A stretch of 64,000 bases of DNA from Neoscytalidium dimidiatum (lineage: Eukaryota; Ascomycota; Dothideomycetes; Botryosphaeriales; Botryosphaeriaceae), in the NCBI GenBank assembly GCA_037367355.1, contig CM074698.1, positions 1,302,001 through 1,366,000 of the forward strand, given 5' to 3'. The translations under genes and the position numbers were made by a program. Positions 12,053 to 24,300 of this stretch are shown here, piece after piece (position 1 is the first letter of the stretch; each line of letters starts with the position of its first letter). Below the pieces are notes generated by a model, which saw nothing but the letters and a program-made list of their open reading frames with translations, made no database searches and had not been told where the DNA came from.

Positions 12053-12913
12053 TCGCCTCGGTGTTGGTGGGAGGTTGCGAGCAGGGCCGGCTCCGGGGCG
12101 GTTTGGGGGGGTGGGGGAGGGATATTGGGTGCGGTGTGAAGAGCAATAAAGGACGTCTGAGTGGAGGAGACTGAGACGGTCAGCTTGGACTCACATGGTT
12201 AACTAAAAGGTGGTTTGTCGAACACAAGCTGGGTTGAGACTCAAGGGATTGAGTACGTGTTCATCGATGGGCGGTCACGGAAGGCTGCATGAACGCAGGC
12301 AAACCCGTCCTTGGGCGCGTGCTCCGAGTCAGGAAACGGGCAAGGAAATGTCTTATGGATACCTTCACATGTACTCATGCCCGTGGGGAGGGCCCGTTGC
12401 GGGCATGGCTTGGGGATAAAGGCAGTTTTGAGGAATGATGCAGGTACCACGGAGATCGGCGGCTGTTTGCGGACGCAGGCGGCGGGCAAGCGGACAGGCG
12501 GGCAGACGGGCGCTGGGAGGCAGAAAGGAGCGGAGCGGGCGGATACAATAATAATTCAGTTGTTTTGCATCACGTCGCGCGCAGGACGAGGCGTGGAATT
12601 CGCAGTAGATGACTCGTGCCCTTGGCGGAGCGATGCAAGGATCCCACGCACCGGCGCGTTGAGGCGGCGCACCCTCGAATGCCGTGCTGGGTCGCGGGTT
12701 GCGGGTGGAGGGCTTGCGAGCGGCGGAGGGCAGCTGGGGAGCGGAGCAGCGCAGAGCAGGGCGTCGTTCAGGGCGGCCAAGTAGAGAACGCCGGGCCTGG
12801 GGCCATCCTGGCGCGCGCCCTGAGAGCAGAGCCAGGACACGATGTTGGTCTGGCGTCTCGTTTCGCCAGCTTGGTTTAGTGTCCACCGCCCGCCATCCAC
12901 CGCTGCCGCCGCA

Positions 12914-12940
12914 CGCCAGCGCCAGCGCCAGCGCCAGCCG
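12914..12940. repeat. GCCAGC hexamer repeat
   Basis: Short tandem run of GCCAGC units in the SOK1 upstream island. It has the same CAGC core as the repeats at 13143 and 60669. Confidence 0.7.
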
Positions 12941-13142
12941 CCTTTCACCGCCTCACTCTCTCCGTTCGCTGCTGCGCTGCTTTAGCTGCCGCGCTGCATC
13001 ACCGCCGCCAGCCGAGACGCCGCTGCTGCGTCGCGCGTCGCCGTGCCCTGTCGTCGCGCCAGCGGCCGGCATCAAGCATCTCTAGCATCCAGCAATCCAG
13101 CACCTAGCATCCAGCATCCAGCGTCCAGCGCCCAGCATCCAT

Positions 13143-13198
13143 CGTCCAGCGTCCAGCGTCCAGCGTCCAGCGTCCAGCGTCCAGCGTCCAGCGTCCAG
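13143..13198. repeat. CGTCCAG heptamer, 8 perfect copies
   Basis: Exactly eight tandem CGTCCAG units (56 bp), preceded from about 13087 by degenerate ATCCAGC/ACCTAGC variants of the same motif. The 7-bp unit shifts frame on each copy, so it is not coding. Confidence 0.9.
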
Positions 13199-13708
13199 TG
13201 CAGGCCAGCCGGGCCCGCGCTGCGTGCCTGGCCGCCACGGTCAAGCGAGATGATCGCGGCCTGTCGCGCGCCTTGCATGGTCGCCTCATTTTTGCGCTGC
13301 CTGCTGGCGGACGCCTGATCGAAGCGGACGCCGCCGAGCTCGTTCCTCCGAAGAAGCTTGTTTCCCTGGCCCCAAGCCGCCTCCGCCTGCGACCCAGAGA
13401 ATGCCAGCCGCGTGCGACCAAGCGCGCTTCTTCAACTGGCGCACCGGCCCCTTTGCGTCGCCCACGGCCTCGCAGGCTCCCACTTACATGTGCACGTCTA
13501 GACGTGTGTGTATGCACAAGCCGCACAACGTCGACGACGCAGCAGGCAAGCAGTGGGCCGACCGGTCAGCAGTCAGCAGCTCGCAGCGCCGCAGTGGGCA
13601 TCCGGCAAGTCTGGCGCGCGTCGGCTGGCTGCCGCAGTGCAAACGACATGGCTGGCAGCGGCGGGGCGTGATGTGCGCGCGCCAGACGACGTAGCAGGCG
13701 GTGGTAGC

Positions 13709-13747
13709 GGTGGTGGTGGTGGTGGTGGTGGTGGTGGTGGTGGTGGT
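13709..13747. repeat. GGT trinucleotide repeat, 13 copies
   Basis: An uninterrupted (GGT)13 run, continued by imperfect GGT/GAT units to about 13767. It produces polyHis and polyVal in the overlapping spurious frames. Confidence 0.9.
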
Positions 13748-14000
13748 GATGGCGGTGGTAATGATGGAGGCCGCAGCAGACGTCCAGGCGTCGTCTGTCG
13801 TTGTCCGGCTTGTCGTCAATGCGGAAGCTGCGGCGATCATGCTCGAGCGAGCGGCGAGTGGCCGATCCGATCCCCGCCCACGCTGTGAGGTCAGCACGCT
13901 GCGTTGCTTTTTGGCGTGCAGCTGTGCGCGAGGCGTGGAGTCGACGTCGGGCGTAATATAGTGTTGCCGCCAAGTGAGGCTGGAGCTCCCCGCCGCCGTC

Positions 14001-14035
<35 letters not shown>

Positions 14036-14048
14036 CGCTGCCGCTGCC
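14001..14048. repeat. CTG/CCG trinucleotide repeat
   Basis: (CTG)8 at 14011-14034, flanked by GCTGCTGTTG on the left and CCGCTG units on the right. Non-coding by context. Confidence 0.85.
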
Positions 14049-14712
14049 GGGATCGCCGCCTCTGGCCGCGCTATCGGGGCGAGATACAGATCTCACCACC
14101 GCCGCCCGCCTGCCATTGGGGCAGATGACCCGGCAAATGGCAGGGCGCTGCACCGCGAGCGCCTGGATGCTCCGGCTCCACCAATGCTCTCTCCCCACCT
14201 GCACGCCGTGCCGGACTCGTCCTAAGGCTGAGCCGCCGACGCCGAAACACCAGCCCGTGGCCATGAGTCGTGTGCTGCTGCTCAACATGACCCAATCCCT
14301 GCCATCTTTAACACGACAACAGAGGGCCACAGACATATCACACATCCGATTTCTGTCGCCGAAATTGAGATTCTTCCTTGGCCCGTGGCCGAATCCGGTC
14401 GCTCGGAAGTGTGGCACGCGTCCGCATGCGCAATGGTTCCTCAAAGACGGCTTCCGGCGCCCTTGGATGCGTGCTTCAGCTCCCTACATGCTGTTGACTT
14501 CTTCGCCCGCGCGAGAGCATTTTAGTGCTACCCGTTGCCCGCAGCGCCGTCCTCTGTGCCTGGACCGACCAGAGGGGTGCCCTCTAGGGAACACCATCAT
14601 GCACCGTGAGCTCCAGCGCTCTTCCGTCCATTCCAGTCCTTGCAGCAGCCATCCCGTCGCCACACAATGCACTTGCAACTCTCACAATGCCATTTTTATT
14701 TGCTGTGTCCCC

Positions 14713-16737
14713 TCAACTCGGGTGCATCACGCGCTGGAGTTCCACTAGCCTGCTCATTTGCACGAGCCATTTGCTTGCAAACACTTCCTCCGTGAAACGC
14801 TCTGCGCTACGTCGAGCCCTCTGCCGCATCTCCACCGTCTCTTGTGGCGACAGCTCCAGTGCCTGCCGAAAACCTCGAGCAAATTGCGACGCTGTCGTCG
14901 CGTGGAACCCTATTCACACATACAACCGCTCCGTTAGCAACCGAGGTTTCTTCATATTTGGGAAAAGAGGGGGTTGAGGTTGGGGTGTGGTATCGCTCGT
15001 CAGTCACGCATCCTGCAGCCAAGTTGCAGGACGCGGAATGGAGCGCAAAATCTCGCGCACCTGTTGGCTTGCCGTCAATCTCCACTACTATGTCCAACTT
15101 CGGCCCTCCGCTGTCGTTGACCACGCTAATTAGGCCGGCCGCCTGGTACTCAACGACCCCAATGCCAAAATGCTCATTCCACATGCCATTAACGCCAATG
15201 CTGGCGCGCCGCAACCAGGAGAGAATCTGGGGCCATGTGGCGTCACAAATGAACTCGACCGATTCCTTGATCCGCAGCTCGTGCGCCAGAAGACGAAGGT
15301 TGTAGACGCGCGTAGCATCCTCCGGGTTACGCACCGACCCAATCAGCACCAGCTTCGGCCTTTGCTTTTCCTGCGAATTCTTCGGCCAAGAATTGAGAAG
15401 CTCAGCGAAGGCATGTAGGATCAGCTGGTGGTTCTTCTCCGGCCGGAACTGAGCAATGTACAGAAGGTAAGGTCCCCTGTCCGCCTCAGTTGCCTCCGAA
15501 ACTTCAATCTGCTCGGCCAGTTCCTCGACAGCTACAGGCGGGAAGACCACTTCAATGGGATAGGATTCATGATCCGTGGGTAGGCCTTGTCGCGCCAGGG
15601 TAAATGAGAGGACCAGCGAGTCGAACCACTGGACGCTCTTCGGTCGTGGGCCCCATAGCCGTTGGATATGGTCCTGTGTCCACGTTGAGTTTGTCATCAC
15701 AACATCGACGAAGCTGCCCACATAGCTGTAGAGTCTAGCGAAGAGGAGCCAGTAACCTTTCTTCAGCTTGCCCTTTAGTCCGCGTCCCGCGCCCGCGTTC
15801 ACGCCGCGAGTCTGGCCTTCCTTCTCATCGGCCGAAACGTCCAAGGAGCCTAGCATGTCCGTGGAGATGGTCGGATAATGCACATAGGCACCTGTAGGAA
15901 CCAACGGGAAGTAGAATTTTGACAAGGCGAGAGCGAATGCATAGCCCATGGTGTCAATGAATATGTCTGGGACCAGGAGATTGAAGGCATCGTGAGCGAG
16001 TATCAAGGAGCCAAGCGACTGACCCAGAAGAGTGAAATGGGGCCAGGTGCTGCTCAGCACGTAGTGGCGGGTGCTAAGATAGAGAAATGTGATGGTGGGA
16101 GGGTGGAGCTGGATGTTGAAGCGGTCCTTGGCGCCATTAGCACGCATTTACCGACGAGGGTAGGAGGCCAAGTACCTCGACTTTTTGAATGATGGTACTT
16201 TTATCGACATCATGATCGCCAGTGTAGACGACGCAGATAGCGCGTGGCCAGCGCTTCTGAGTTGCACGAATGGCGGCCCATAAGACTCTCTCTCCGCCGC
16301 CTCCGGCGTTGCTACGAGGAGTGAGCGTGAGCAAGGCGGCATGAATGCCGTGACACAGCTTACCAGAAAGGATGGAAGAAGCCGACGACGCCCTGCCAGT
16401 CCTTGCCCTGTTGATCGGCAGACGTGGAGGAGCCAGACACACGGTGGCCGACCTTCTCCCAATCCTCGTCCTCACGGCGAGGCTCCCTCGTGTGCTTTGA
16501 GATGAAGTCGTTCTCTTCTTGCTCAGCGCGGGCCAGTAAAAGCTCCCGCCTCTGTCGTGTCTTTCCACGAATATTGCTGCCTACTGCGATGCCGGCCAGG
16601 CGGACGAGGAGGGGGAGCAGGCGGATGACGAGGTAGAGGAAGGTGCAAAGCTTCGCGACGGAAGCGCTGGAGGCCGAGTCGGAACGCAGAACGAAGGGGA
16701 TGACGGCAAGCGTGGCGGCGACGATGGGGAGCAGCAT
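14713..16737 (-). CDS. ALG11: ALG11 GDP-Man:Man3GlcNAc2-PP-Dol alpha-1,2-mannosyltransferase
   Basis: Four exons on the minus strand: 16737-16364, 16311-16176, 16126-15061 and 14909-14713. Introns are 52, 49 and 151 bp. The product has 590 residues. ALG11 adds the fourth and fifth mannoses to the dolichol-linked oligosaccharide on the cytosolic ER face. An N-terminal hydrophobic anchor (about residues 1-55) precedes [17 protein letters not shown] (GT-B/GT4 N-domain, Gly-rich loop 128-131). Then come [25 protein letters not shown] and the GT4 EX7E motif with Glu488 and Glu496 in [10 protein letters not shown]. Exon 4 restores the expected end: [13 protein letters not shown], then [11 protein letters not shown]. 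Intron 3 contains no in-frame stop, so the frame stays open to 14807 if it is retained. The gene is divergent from COX18. Confidence 0.93.
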
Positions 16738-17301
16738 GGTCGTGGTTTACCGTCGCATCCGGACGGGTTGTTGTGGCACAGAAGCAGGCACCATTGGCTG
16801 TCAGACGCGTCGTCGGCGGAGTTGGAGGTGAGGTGTTCTCAGCGCGCGGCACCATGTGGAAGTGGCTCAAGCTTCAATCGCATCTTCCTGTCCTCCACGC
16901 GACAGCCGGTCTGCCGCCCACCACGGGTTCAGCCGGTAATTGAGTACGGCGGCGCTGGCCTGCGTCGGCTGCTGCGCTCCCTCGTGGATGCACTGACATT
17001 CCCGCGGGGGAGTGTGCCAGGGGCTGCTTCGAGAAGAGTGCATCTGCGGCGAAATCGTCATCACAAGACGCGCTCCGATATGGCAGCAAGCTACACGCTG
17101 AAGCAGCTGTGCTCTCAGAGCGATGACAAGAGGACCGACCGCCCTAGAATTCCGCTGCAAGCTGCATCCCTCTATCTTGCGGTCGGGATGCCGACAAACT
17201 CGCTCGGGCCGAGCCGCAAGAGCCACTGCGGCCTACTGACTGGCTTGCAACTATTTCTCATCCAACCAGCTCGTCTCCAACAACACGGCCCTCCTGCTGC
17301 C
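16738..17301. promoter_or_regulatory. ALG11-COX18 divergent intergenic region
   Basis: A 564-bp shared promoter region. The plus-strand frame is open upstream of COX18 back to 16768, but its translation has no mitochondrial-presequence or family character, so it is treated as non-coding. Confidence 0.5.
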
Positions 17302-18426
17302 ATGCGCCCCTCCAACGCCGTTGCGGCCCTCAGCGCCCGCTCTTTGCTGCGCCTGCCGCCCACGCTTCACACTCACATCCACCACAATCGCCGGCCCCAA
17401 AGCCTTCGCCTCGCTCAGACGCGCTGCCTCTCGACCTCGGAAGAGCACATCTTCCACACCGTGGGAGACGGTTTCATCAACATCTTATGGGGCATGTTCG
17501 AGCTTCTCCACAGCTGTGGCCTCTCGTGGGCTATCGCCATTCCCGCCGGCGCTGTTGCAGTCCGCAGCCTGATCATCATGCCCTGGCTCCAGATCCCCGC
17601 CCGGAAAGCTCAACAGCAAAGCGCAGCTCTCATACCGCTCAATTACGCTTACGCCGTCGCCATTAAGCACAAATGCCACCTAATATACTATAGCCAGGGG
17701 CCCCGCGTCGCGCGCGACAAGGCCAATTCCGCTGTGGCCAAGTACAATTTCCAGTTGAGAAAGCGCTGGAGAACGGAGCGGTGGAGGCAGATGTTGCCTA
17801 TCGCTGGTCTTCCTGTCTTCCTAGGTGCAGCTGAGGTCATACGTCGAATGACTGGTTGCAGGAGTGGGCTTTGGGGCATAGTCTTCGGTGTCCGCTCTTC
17901 GTCACCAGAGAGCCCCGGCGCTGGCGTAAGTCCAGGCACCGCCCAAGCTGCAGATGACCCTCCTGATGCATTGGACGCCGTTGCCGAGTGGAAAGGAACC
18001 ACTTCCCTGCCCAGTTCAGTCCCGGACAGTGCTGTCGTTACTGACTGGATCGAACCCTCGTTTGCTACCGAGGGCGCTCTGTGGTTCTCCAACCTCATGC
18101 TCCCTGACCCGCAAATGATCCTCCCTTTCCTTGTTTCCGGAATTACTATGGCTACTCTCTACCGTGGATCCAAGCCACCATCAGAAGGCAAGGAAAGGCC
18201 GCTTGGGTCCATCTTACGACGAGTCCTTATGATGGGAGCCTTGGCTATCGGCCCAATGACTCTAAATATGCCCGCAGGCATTTTGCTCTACTGGACTGCG
18301 AGCACGTCATGTGCTTTTCTCTCCCATATCTATCTGGATAAATATTACCCTCTTCGAATGCCACCGAAGCCTTGCAAGCGATCTGTCATGTACAACCCTA
18401 AGGGTGCTACGAAGGCAAATCGTTGA
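17302..18426 (+). CDS. COX18: COX18-like mitochondrial inner-membrane insertase (Oxa1/YidC family)
   Basis: Single exon, 374 residues from ATG 17302. An upstream in-frame ATG at 16768 would add 178 residues without conservation. Cox18 exports the C-terminal domain of cytochrome c oxidase subunit 2 across the inner membrane. The first 50 residues are Arg/Ser/Ala-rich with RCLSTS, a typical mitochondrial presequence. The Oxa1-fold core starts at HTVGDGFINILWGMFELLH, with a hydrophobic segment LSWAIAIPAGAVAVRSLIIMP, a Lys/Arg-rich loop (RKRWRTERWRQ) and later membrane segments (MILPFLVSGITMATLY and MTLNMPAGILLYWTAS). The NMPAGILLYW pattern is characteristic of the family. The middle loop (about residues 205-250) is long and polar. 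OXA1 itself is less likely because the match is to the shorter COX18 pattern. Confidence 0.85.
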   Translation: MRPSNAVAALSARSLLRLPPTLHTHIHHNRRPQSLRLAQTRCLSTSEEHIFHTVGDGFINILWGMFELLHSCGLSWAIAIPAGAVAVRSLIIMPWLQIPARKAQQQSAALIPLNYAYAVAIKHKCHLIYYSQGPRVARDKANSAVAKYNFQLRKRWRTERWRQMLPIAGLPVFLGAAEVIRRMTGCRSGLWGIVFGVRSSSPESPGAGVSPGTAQAADDPPDALDAVAEWKGTTSLPSSVPDSAVVTDWIEPSFATEGALWFSNLMLPDPQMILPFLVSGITMATLYRGSKPPSEGKERPLGSILRRVLMMGALAIGPMTLNMPAGILLYWTASTSCAFLSHIYLDKYYPLRMPPKPCKRSVMYNPKGATKANR

Positions 18427-21400
18427 GAAACCTCGTGCCTTTGAGCATGTCCTCCTGCGTCTGGCTACTCAGTGAGCTTGGTGCAGCCCACATGGACGGG
18501 CTTTTGGCTGACTATAGGGCAAATAGCGCGCAACAAGCCTATAGCCATAGATACCACATATTATTACCGGTATTCCATCGACTATTTCAACCAGCCCATG
18601 CACGGGAGCCGTCAGGCTGGCGCCCCAAGGTTGGGAAATGAAACCAGGTACACACATCAGCCTAGTGCCTACTAATTGTTGAACGATAATCATTCTTGTC
18701 TCCAATCCTCTCCAACTCCTCATGGGTGGCAGAACATTGTCTTAAAAGATGCTCGATCACGAATCGGTAATAGGATGAGCTACAGCAGAGCAAATATTAC
18801 GCAGATATCACATATATAGGCTGTTGTACAGCCGAAAGGTCATGTCGCGACTGAACATCGACATTGGTAGTAAGACTTCAGCAGGATGCCATGTCACCCA
18901 TAAAAGGCCAATGTTGCTTGTGATACCTATCTTCTCACCCCAGAGACGATGGGAAACATCTGGAGTAACGACGCGCCCGTCTATGACGATAAGTTGGTGC
19001 ATCATCCTTCCAAACATTCGTATGTCTCTGCTGTCCTTCCACGTCTTGACGTCTCTTGCCTCGACGGTCGAGCTGGGACTATTTCAATTTTCCATTCGTA
19101 AATACAATGTGAGGTTTCTATCGAGTTGGGCCTTGCATAAAGCCATCCTCCATGACATCACCAGACGGTCCGTGGATCAGCATGGACTGAATCAAGTGAG
19201 GCAATTGTAGGCGCTGTGAGTATACCTTCACTGTGGCTGATTACGATGGAGGAGTCATGATGCTCGAATCACCCATCCAGCTGCGGTTCCACATCTACCA
19301 AGCTGAAGCTATCAAACAGCACATGTGGAAAAGTAAGCCCGAGGAGAGCGATAACGACGGAATCATTTCTTTGACTTCAACTGGTCACGGAGAGGAAAGA
19401 CGATTATGTTAATGAGAGATGAAACCTCTTTGCAAAGATTAGCATTATCTATGACTATCGGGGGCAGGTCGCTCATAGGATAGTACATCGGGAAGTCTCA
19501 CGTTGGTACGGGAAAACTAATTTACATGGATTCTCAATATGACATGTATAAAGAACACATGGTAAGTCTTGTTGACTCCAGCTTCGTAAGGCTTTTTTAC
19601 GCCGAGTTTTTAAATACTCGCGCTGAATACTGTTTCATATTACCCAAAGTGGACTATCGACGCTGACAGATTATTGTGTAGAACGGGTCACATCACCCAA
19701 ACCGCATCTCTAAGATATTTGCAGCATGTTGATATGTAGGATCGCACGGAACATCCAGAACATGGATTTGAAGGTGTCCTTGAACATCACTAGTCTACAA
19801 AGTCCGTCTAGAACATCATTCGTGAACGGCTCTGATAGTACAGCCATGCATCAAGAATGAAGAAAGATTCTGCTAGAATCCTGAGTAGCGATATGGTCAA
19901 GGAAGCCCGTCTCAGCCGTGACTTCAGAAGGCTGTGCATCGACACGACCCTCAGGCCGCGGTCACGAACTGCAAAGATTCGTTGTGACCGCAGATAGTGA
20001 ACCAAGGAAGAACTAAAGTCAACCATATCTGACATCTTCTACTGCAAGATGATTTCTGCGTGTGTAGCAGCTGACATGAGACGGTCGTCCCTGCAGTATG
20101 ATGGCGTGAGCTATTTTTTTTTTTTTTTTAATTGGCAGGGCAGACATCACCGGCAGTGGGGTAAGTGAGCAGCAGCACTATTGGTCCCAGCCTCTTTATT
20201 GACCATTCTAGGATTTGGCCTGCCACGTGGTTCCGTATGTGTCTTGTTGTTTTAGTCAAGCTTTTCCTATGCGCCGTGTTGTCCCGCCCCGCAAGGGTCA
20301 TGTGGATGTAAGGAGGAAGCGACCAAATACAGGTCTTAGCTATTCACCACAGGATACGCGAGCATGTTCTAGCCATCCACAATGTAAGCAACGGCGACAG
20401 ATGAACACATGACGGAGCAAGTATACAAGTTAGTACAGTCGATGTTGCTGTCACTGAATCCCGTCTGCCGCCGAGAATCACGATTGAGAAGCTTACCTCA
20501 GGGTAGAGAGCAATTCGTTCCTGATAACATGCTTCACCACACTGGCGGTGTGCGCTCCCGGGAATCCTTATCTTCGTTCGATTTGTATGCAGTAGTGCTG
20601 ACGGCAATTCCGGTACCAGCCTCATCTGTTTTGTGGATTAGGCGCAGAGCTGGCACTCTAGTGCAACCGCGGTGGGAGCGTCGTTTGGTCAGCAGCGCAC
20701 AAACGTCTCATTGGGCTTCAGGGAACCCACACCCACGAGTCAAATCGGCCTCTGGAATGGCAAGCCATACTTCGCCGGCTAAAGTTAGCCTCCATGTGCC
20801 AGATATGCGGAGCTGAGGCAAGTATCGTACCACTCTCCTTGTTGCCATGGAGGATATGCGGAAAGGACGTGGTAGGGCGGGCACGCTCCCATGCTTTCAG
20901 GGAGCGGGCAAGCTTCCCATTTGGCAACCATGCAGCTGCCTCCTCCCGCCCTCCCTCCCCCTCTTTGTCTCTCTGATCGGCCCGTTGTGCGGAGTTGATA
21001 TGCTTTCCGGTGTCTTACTAGTGGAGCCGTTCATCTGTTCTATCTTGTCATTGTGAATGCCCTGTCTTGACCTCTGAGCCGTACTTGGCCGACCAAACCA
21101 AGTCGCCACGGCGATGTCGGCTATCGTGTGGATGGGAATCAAAATCGGATTTGCGACATGACTCCTTGACGTCGCTTCGCTTTTTGCTTCTTCCTGAGGT
21201 TTTAGCAGCTAAATGCAAGCTCGGCGGCAGCAGCGAGTGGGAATCTAACATGCCCAAAGCTAGTGGCAAACTGTAAGTGTCTACGTCCATCCACGCGAAC
21301 ATGGGGGAGAATGAGGCTTAGCGGGTTTTCGCTAGCAAGAGGCCCATAGCGGAAGACCCAGCTAAGAACATCGTGAAGGTGAAGAATCGGCACGTGAACG

Positions 21401-24300
21401 GCGGGCGGGCTGGAATAGGAGCACAATACGATGCTCTTGGCAGGGAATGTGGCTGGAAAATGCCAGAAAAATGACTCAACCGCTGTCTAGCCTCACACAT
21501 CACGAAAGCTCGGTGGAGATTATCGATCGCGATGATGGCGGCCCCCACTCTGGATGCTTCTTTAACATCATGCTTCGAGTGAGGCTACTGACCGAATTCC
21601 TCCATAATTTTAACGAGGCGCGCCAACCTGACGAACATTGACATGCAGGGATATGTGGTCCCTATTATGAAGCTTTGCGTTGTTACATAACACTACACGG
21701 CCTTCACCTGTATGGAGACACCAATATGTCTAAGCAGCTAAGGTGCTGCTTTTTTGCAGGCACGAGTGTGCACAAGTCATAAAAAACTCAGGAGTACTGT
21801 GTAGCCATGTTTTCTACCAGAGGAGAAGCTGAACTTAGGCTGTGCTCCACCTAAGCGTGCCAGATAAACCGGCCACGTAAACATCCATCGAGGTACAACA
21901 TCCGACCGCGTCTGCCAGTGATGTTCCCTTCAGTTTACGTCGCTCCGAAAGCGAGACTAGATCAGATTCAGAGAAGAAAAAAATGCTTAGACCCCGTGCA
22001 GTTGTGCCCATCGTTGATATTTGGGCGATAGGTCGTTAAGCGCTTAAAGTCAAATCCGCCTGGGATCACTTAACCATCAATAGCAGATAACTTTCCAGAT
22101 TAGCGAATTTCGTAGATTTCTCGAATGAGCGGATAGATAGACATCAAGAGCAGCAGCTGAGATAAGATAGAAGTCTGTGGTTAGTCGCTTGTGGGCTTTG
22201 CTGCCCACCCAGTCCGAGATCTCTAAGCTTCCGAGTGGCCCTGACGGTGTGTGTCATGAGAAAGGGGATATCGTATAGAGAGTTCTACTTTATGATGGCA
22301 GCTAGAAAATTGTTTTGCGATTGTGGCGATCAGATGACAGTTCCTCCGCAAAAGCTGGTCTTTTCCTTCCAGAGTTCCTCGACTGATAAGAACAGCTCGG
22401 AACAATCCATCATGTCATCGACCGATGGTTTTGCTGTTGGCGGCTATCGCTAGTGAGGAGCATCGACCCTTAAGCAGCCATCTGTATTTCTTGCGACGTA
22501 AGCCCGGTTCAGAGAGCAAGATCGAAAACGATGCGCGGAGCTACCGGGAGAGCCTTCAGTACTGCGATATTTCGACGTCTTGGTCGGGGTTGCAATCAAC
22601 GAGCTTGTTTCTTGACTGATCCATCTCCCTTTCATGGTGTTGGATTATGACACGGATATGTCCCAATCTATTGCTACGGACGTTAGTGGCAGGTTAGATC
22701 CGGGGCCCACTATATCATCATAACGACCCAAAACTCTGATGACGATGACGAAGATGCTCGACCGCCGATTGTGTCGCGAATCATGAGGGGCTGGAAGTAT
22801 GCGGGGCTAACGTTATCGTGGTGATATTGGTGCTGAGTTTAGGATATCAAGGGGACTGACAAAGCTGGGCTAGTAAGTCGCATCATAGCGGCCATGGTGG
22901 GGCATACCTTGTCAGGGGCGATGGATTAACCGCCCCTTTTCATCGACATGGAGGAACATGTCCTACAAAGCGGCTCGACGGCAGCCAAGATCATCGTGCA
23001 GGTATGACGAAATGCGTAGGCGCAAGGCCTGAGCCATACATGGCTCACGTCCCTAACCCAACGCTATGCGATCGAGTTGTAACGCGGCTAGATTCGTGAC
23101 GTATTTCCAGGGATGTAGGAGGACTATGTATAATGACCTAGTGATGGCAGGTTATTGCAGCCATTAGCTCTGCTGCGAGATTTAGTTGAAGGCCGCGAGG
23201 AGTAGGGTGTACAGTGAGGCCCGAGAGAGATGGCCCATTAGGCCCCTTTTCTCTCCAGTGCCCTCTGGTGTCCCTTCTTCTTGTCCGTCATCAGACCGAG
23301 GGAGCAGAGCGGAGGGAGACGCGTATCTCTGCAGAGTACCCTATGCGCGGTCGACCCGGTGGTTTGTGGGCTAGGAACGACGAGGTGCGCCCTTGAGGGG
23401 GCCCTGTATACAGACTTCAGCGACGGAACCTACTCGGTCTGACTGCCCGGGCAGAAGGATGCACAAGACGTTCGGAGGTAATCGCAGAGACGGGTGCTAA
23501 AACAATCGACGAACGGGCCGGGCACAAGAGGGAGACCTGGTAGACGAGCTACAATACGCCCAGCTTCACCGGAATCATGAAAAAGCGGAAATCTACCACA
23601 GGAGCGACCGAGCGAATTGCTCAGGACGGAGCAGATTCTATAATTCTGCCATAATCGGCCCTACATCCTTGGGCAAGCAGGGCTCAAGAACAGCACAGGC
23701 AAGTGGCTCCAAGCAAGGTTTTTGCTCCAGAATCTCCCTCCTGAACCGGCACGACACCAGCAAAACAGCGGGAGAAGCCCGTGAGCAATCCAAGCCACGC
23801 AGCAGGGCCGCGTTTTCTGGCATCGGGACAGATTTCCATCCATAGAGGAGGCTCACGAGCTCGGGATTCTCGGTGCTGGGCGGACGAAGCGGGGAGAATA
23901 GCATACTAATCTTGTCGAAGAAGCCCAACCAGGCAGAGCTAGCCGCTACAAGCGCCAGGCATGCGAGAGACAGTCGAACTGTTCCAACGCCCGTAGGCAG
24001 GCCCCTGGCGGCGAGGGTACCTGGGATACCGAGGGATCTGGACTGGAATGATTCTGGTTGGGGGACGATCTGCCCGCTTGCGACTCAGACTCGGCCAGCA
24101 AGCAGCTTTCCCTCAAAAGGTCACAAGCTTTTTCTCGATCTCAGCAGCGTTTCCGGGTAGCCCGTCGGCGCCGTCTCTGCTTCCCCACGCTTGGCCGCCC
24201 CGCGTGATCGACCTTCTGGGAAACGTCGAGATCTATTTCACGAGCCGTTGACGAAAGCGAGAGCGTCGGGAGACCGGCGAAAGCTCTTGAGCCTGCAGTG
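18427..24300. other. Gene desert, relic-like block of mixed composition
   Basis: Nearly 6 kb with no supportable gene on either strand. Open frames are short (at most about 135 codons) and unrelated to known families. Composition is close to balanced, unlike the GC-rich block that follows, and a run of about 16 T occurs near 20114. It may contain heavily decayed repeats or pseudogenes, but nothing can be named with confidence. Confidence 0.6.

Larger units (their letters stand above)
12053..14712. other. GC-rich microsatellite island upstream of SOK1 and downstream of ALG11
   Basis: About 2.7 kb without a supportable gene. It is dominated by GC-rich simple sequence, which keeps frames open on both strands: open frames of 292 codons (-) and 246 codons (+) overlap one another and translate polyHis, polySer and polyVal. 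Named repeats are listed separately. The part next to 12053 is presumably the SOK1 promoter. Confidence 0.6.

Noticed and set aside
13566..14748. 292-codon minus and 246-codon plus overlapping frames
   Set aside because: Their content comes from (GGT)n and (CTG)n repeats (polyHis, polySer, polyLeu) and the two frames exclude each other. There is no family resemblance.
16768..17301. 178-codon upstream extension of COX18
   Set aside because: It would bury the mitochondrial presequence that begins at 17302 and shows no conservation; it is read as divergent promoter.
19741..20040. Minus-strand fragment with patches similar to SOK1 exon 2 (RSQ..FA, DRGLRV, DTFKS)
   Set aside because: The three short matches need different gaps and one frame change, and two alternative alignments are equally good. 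Short chance similarity explains it without a pseudogene.
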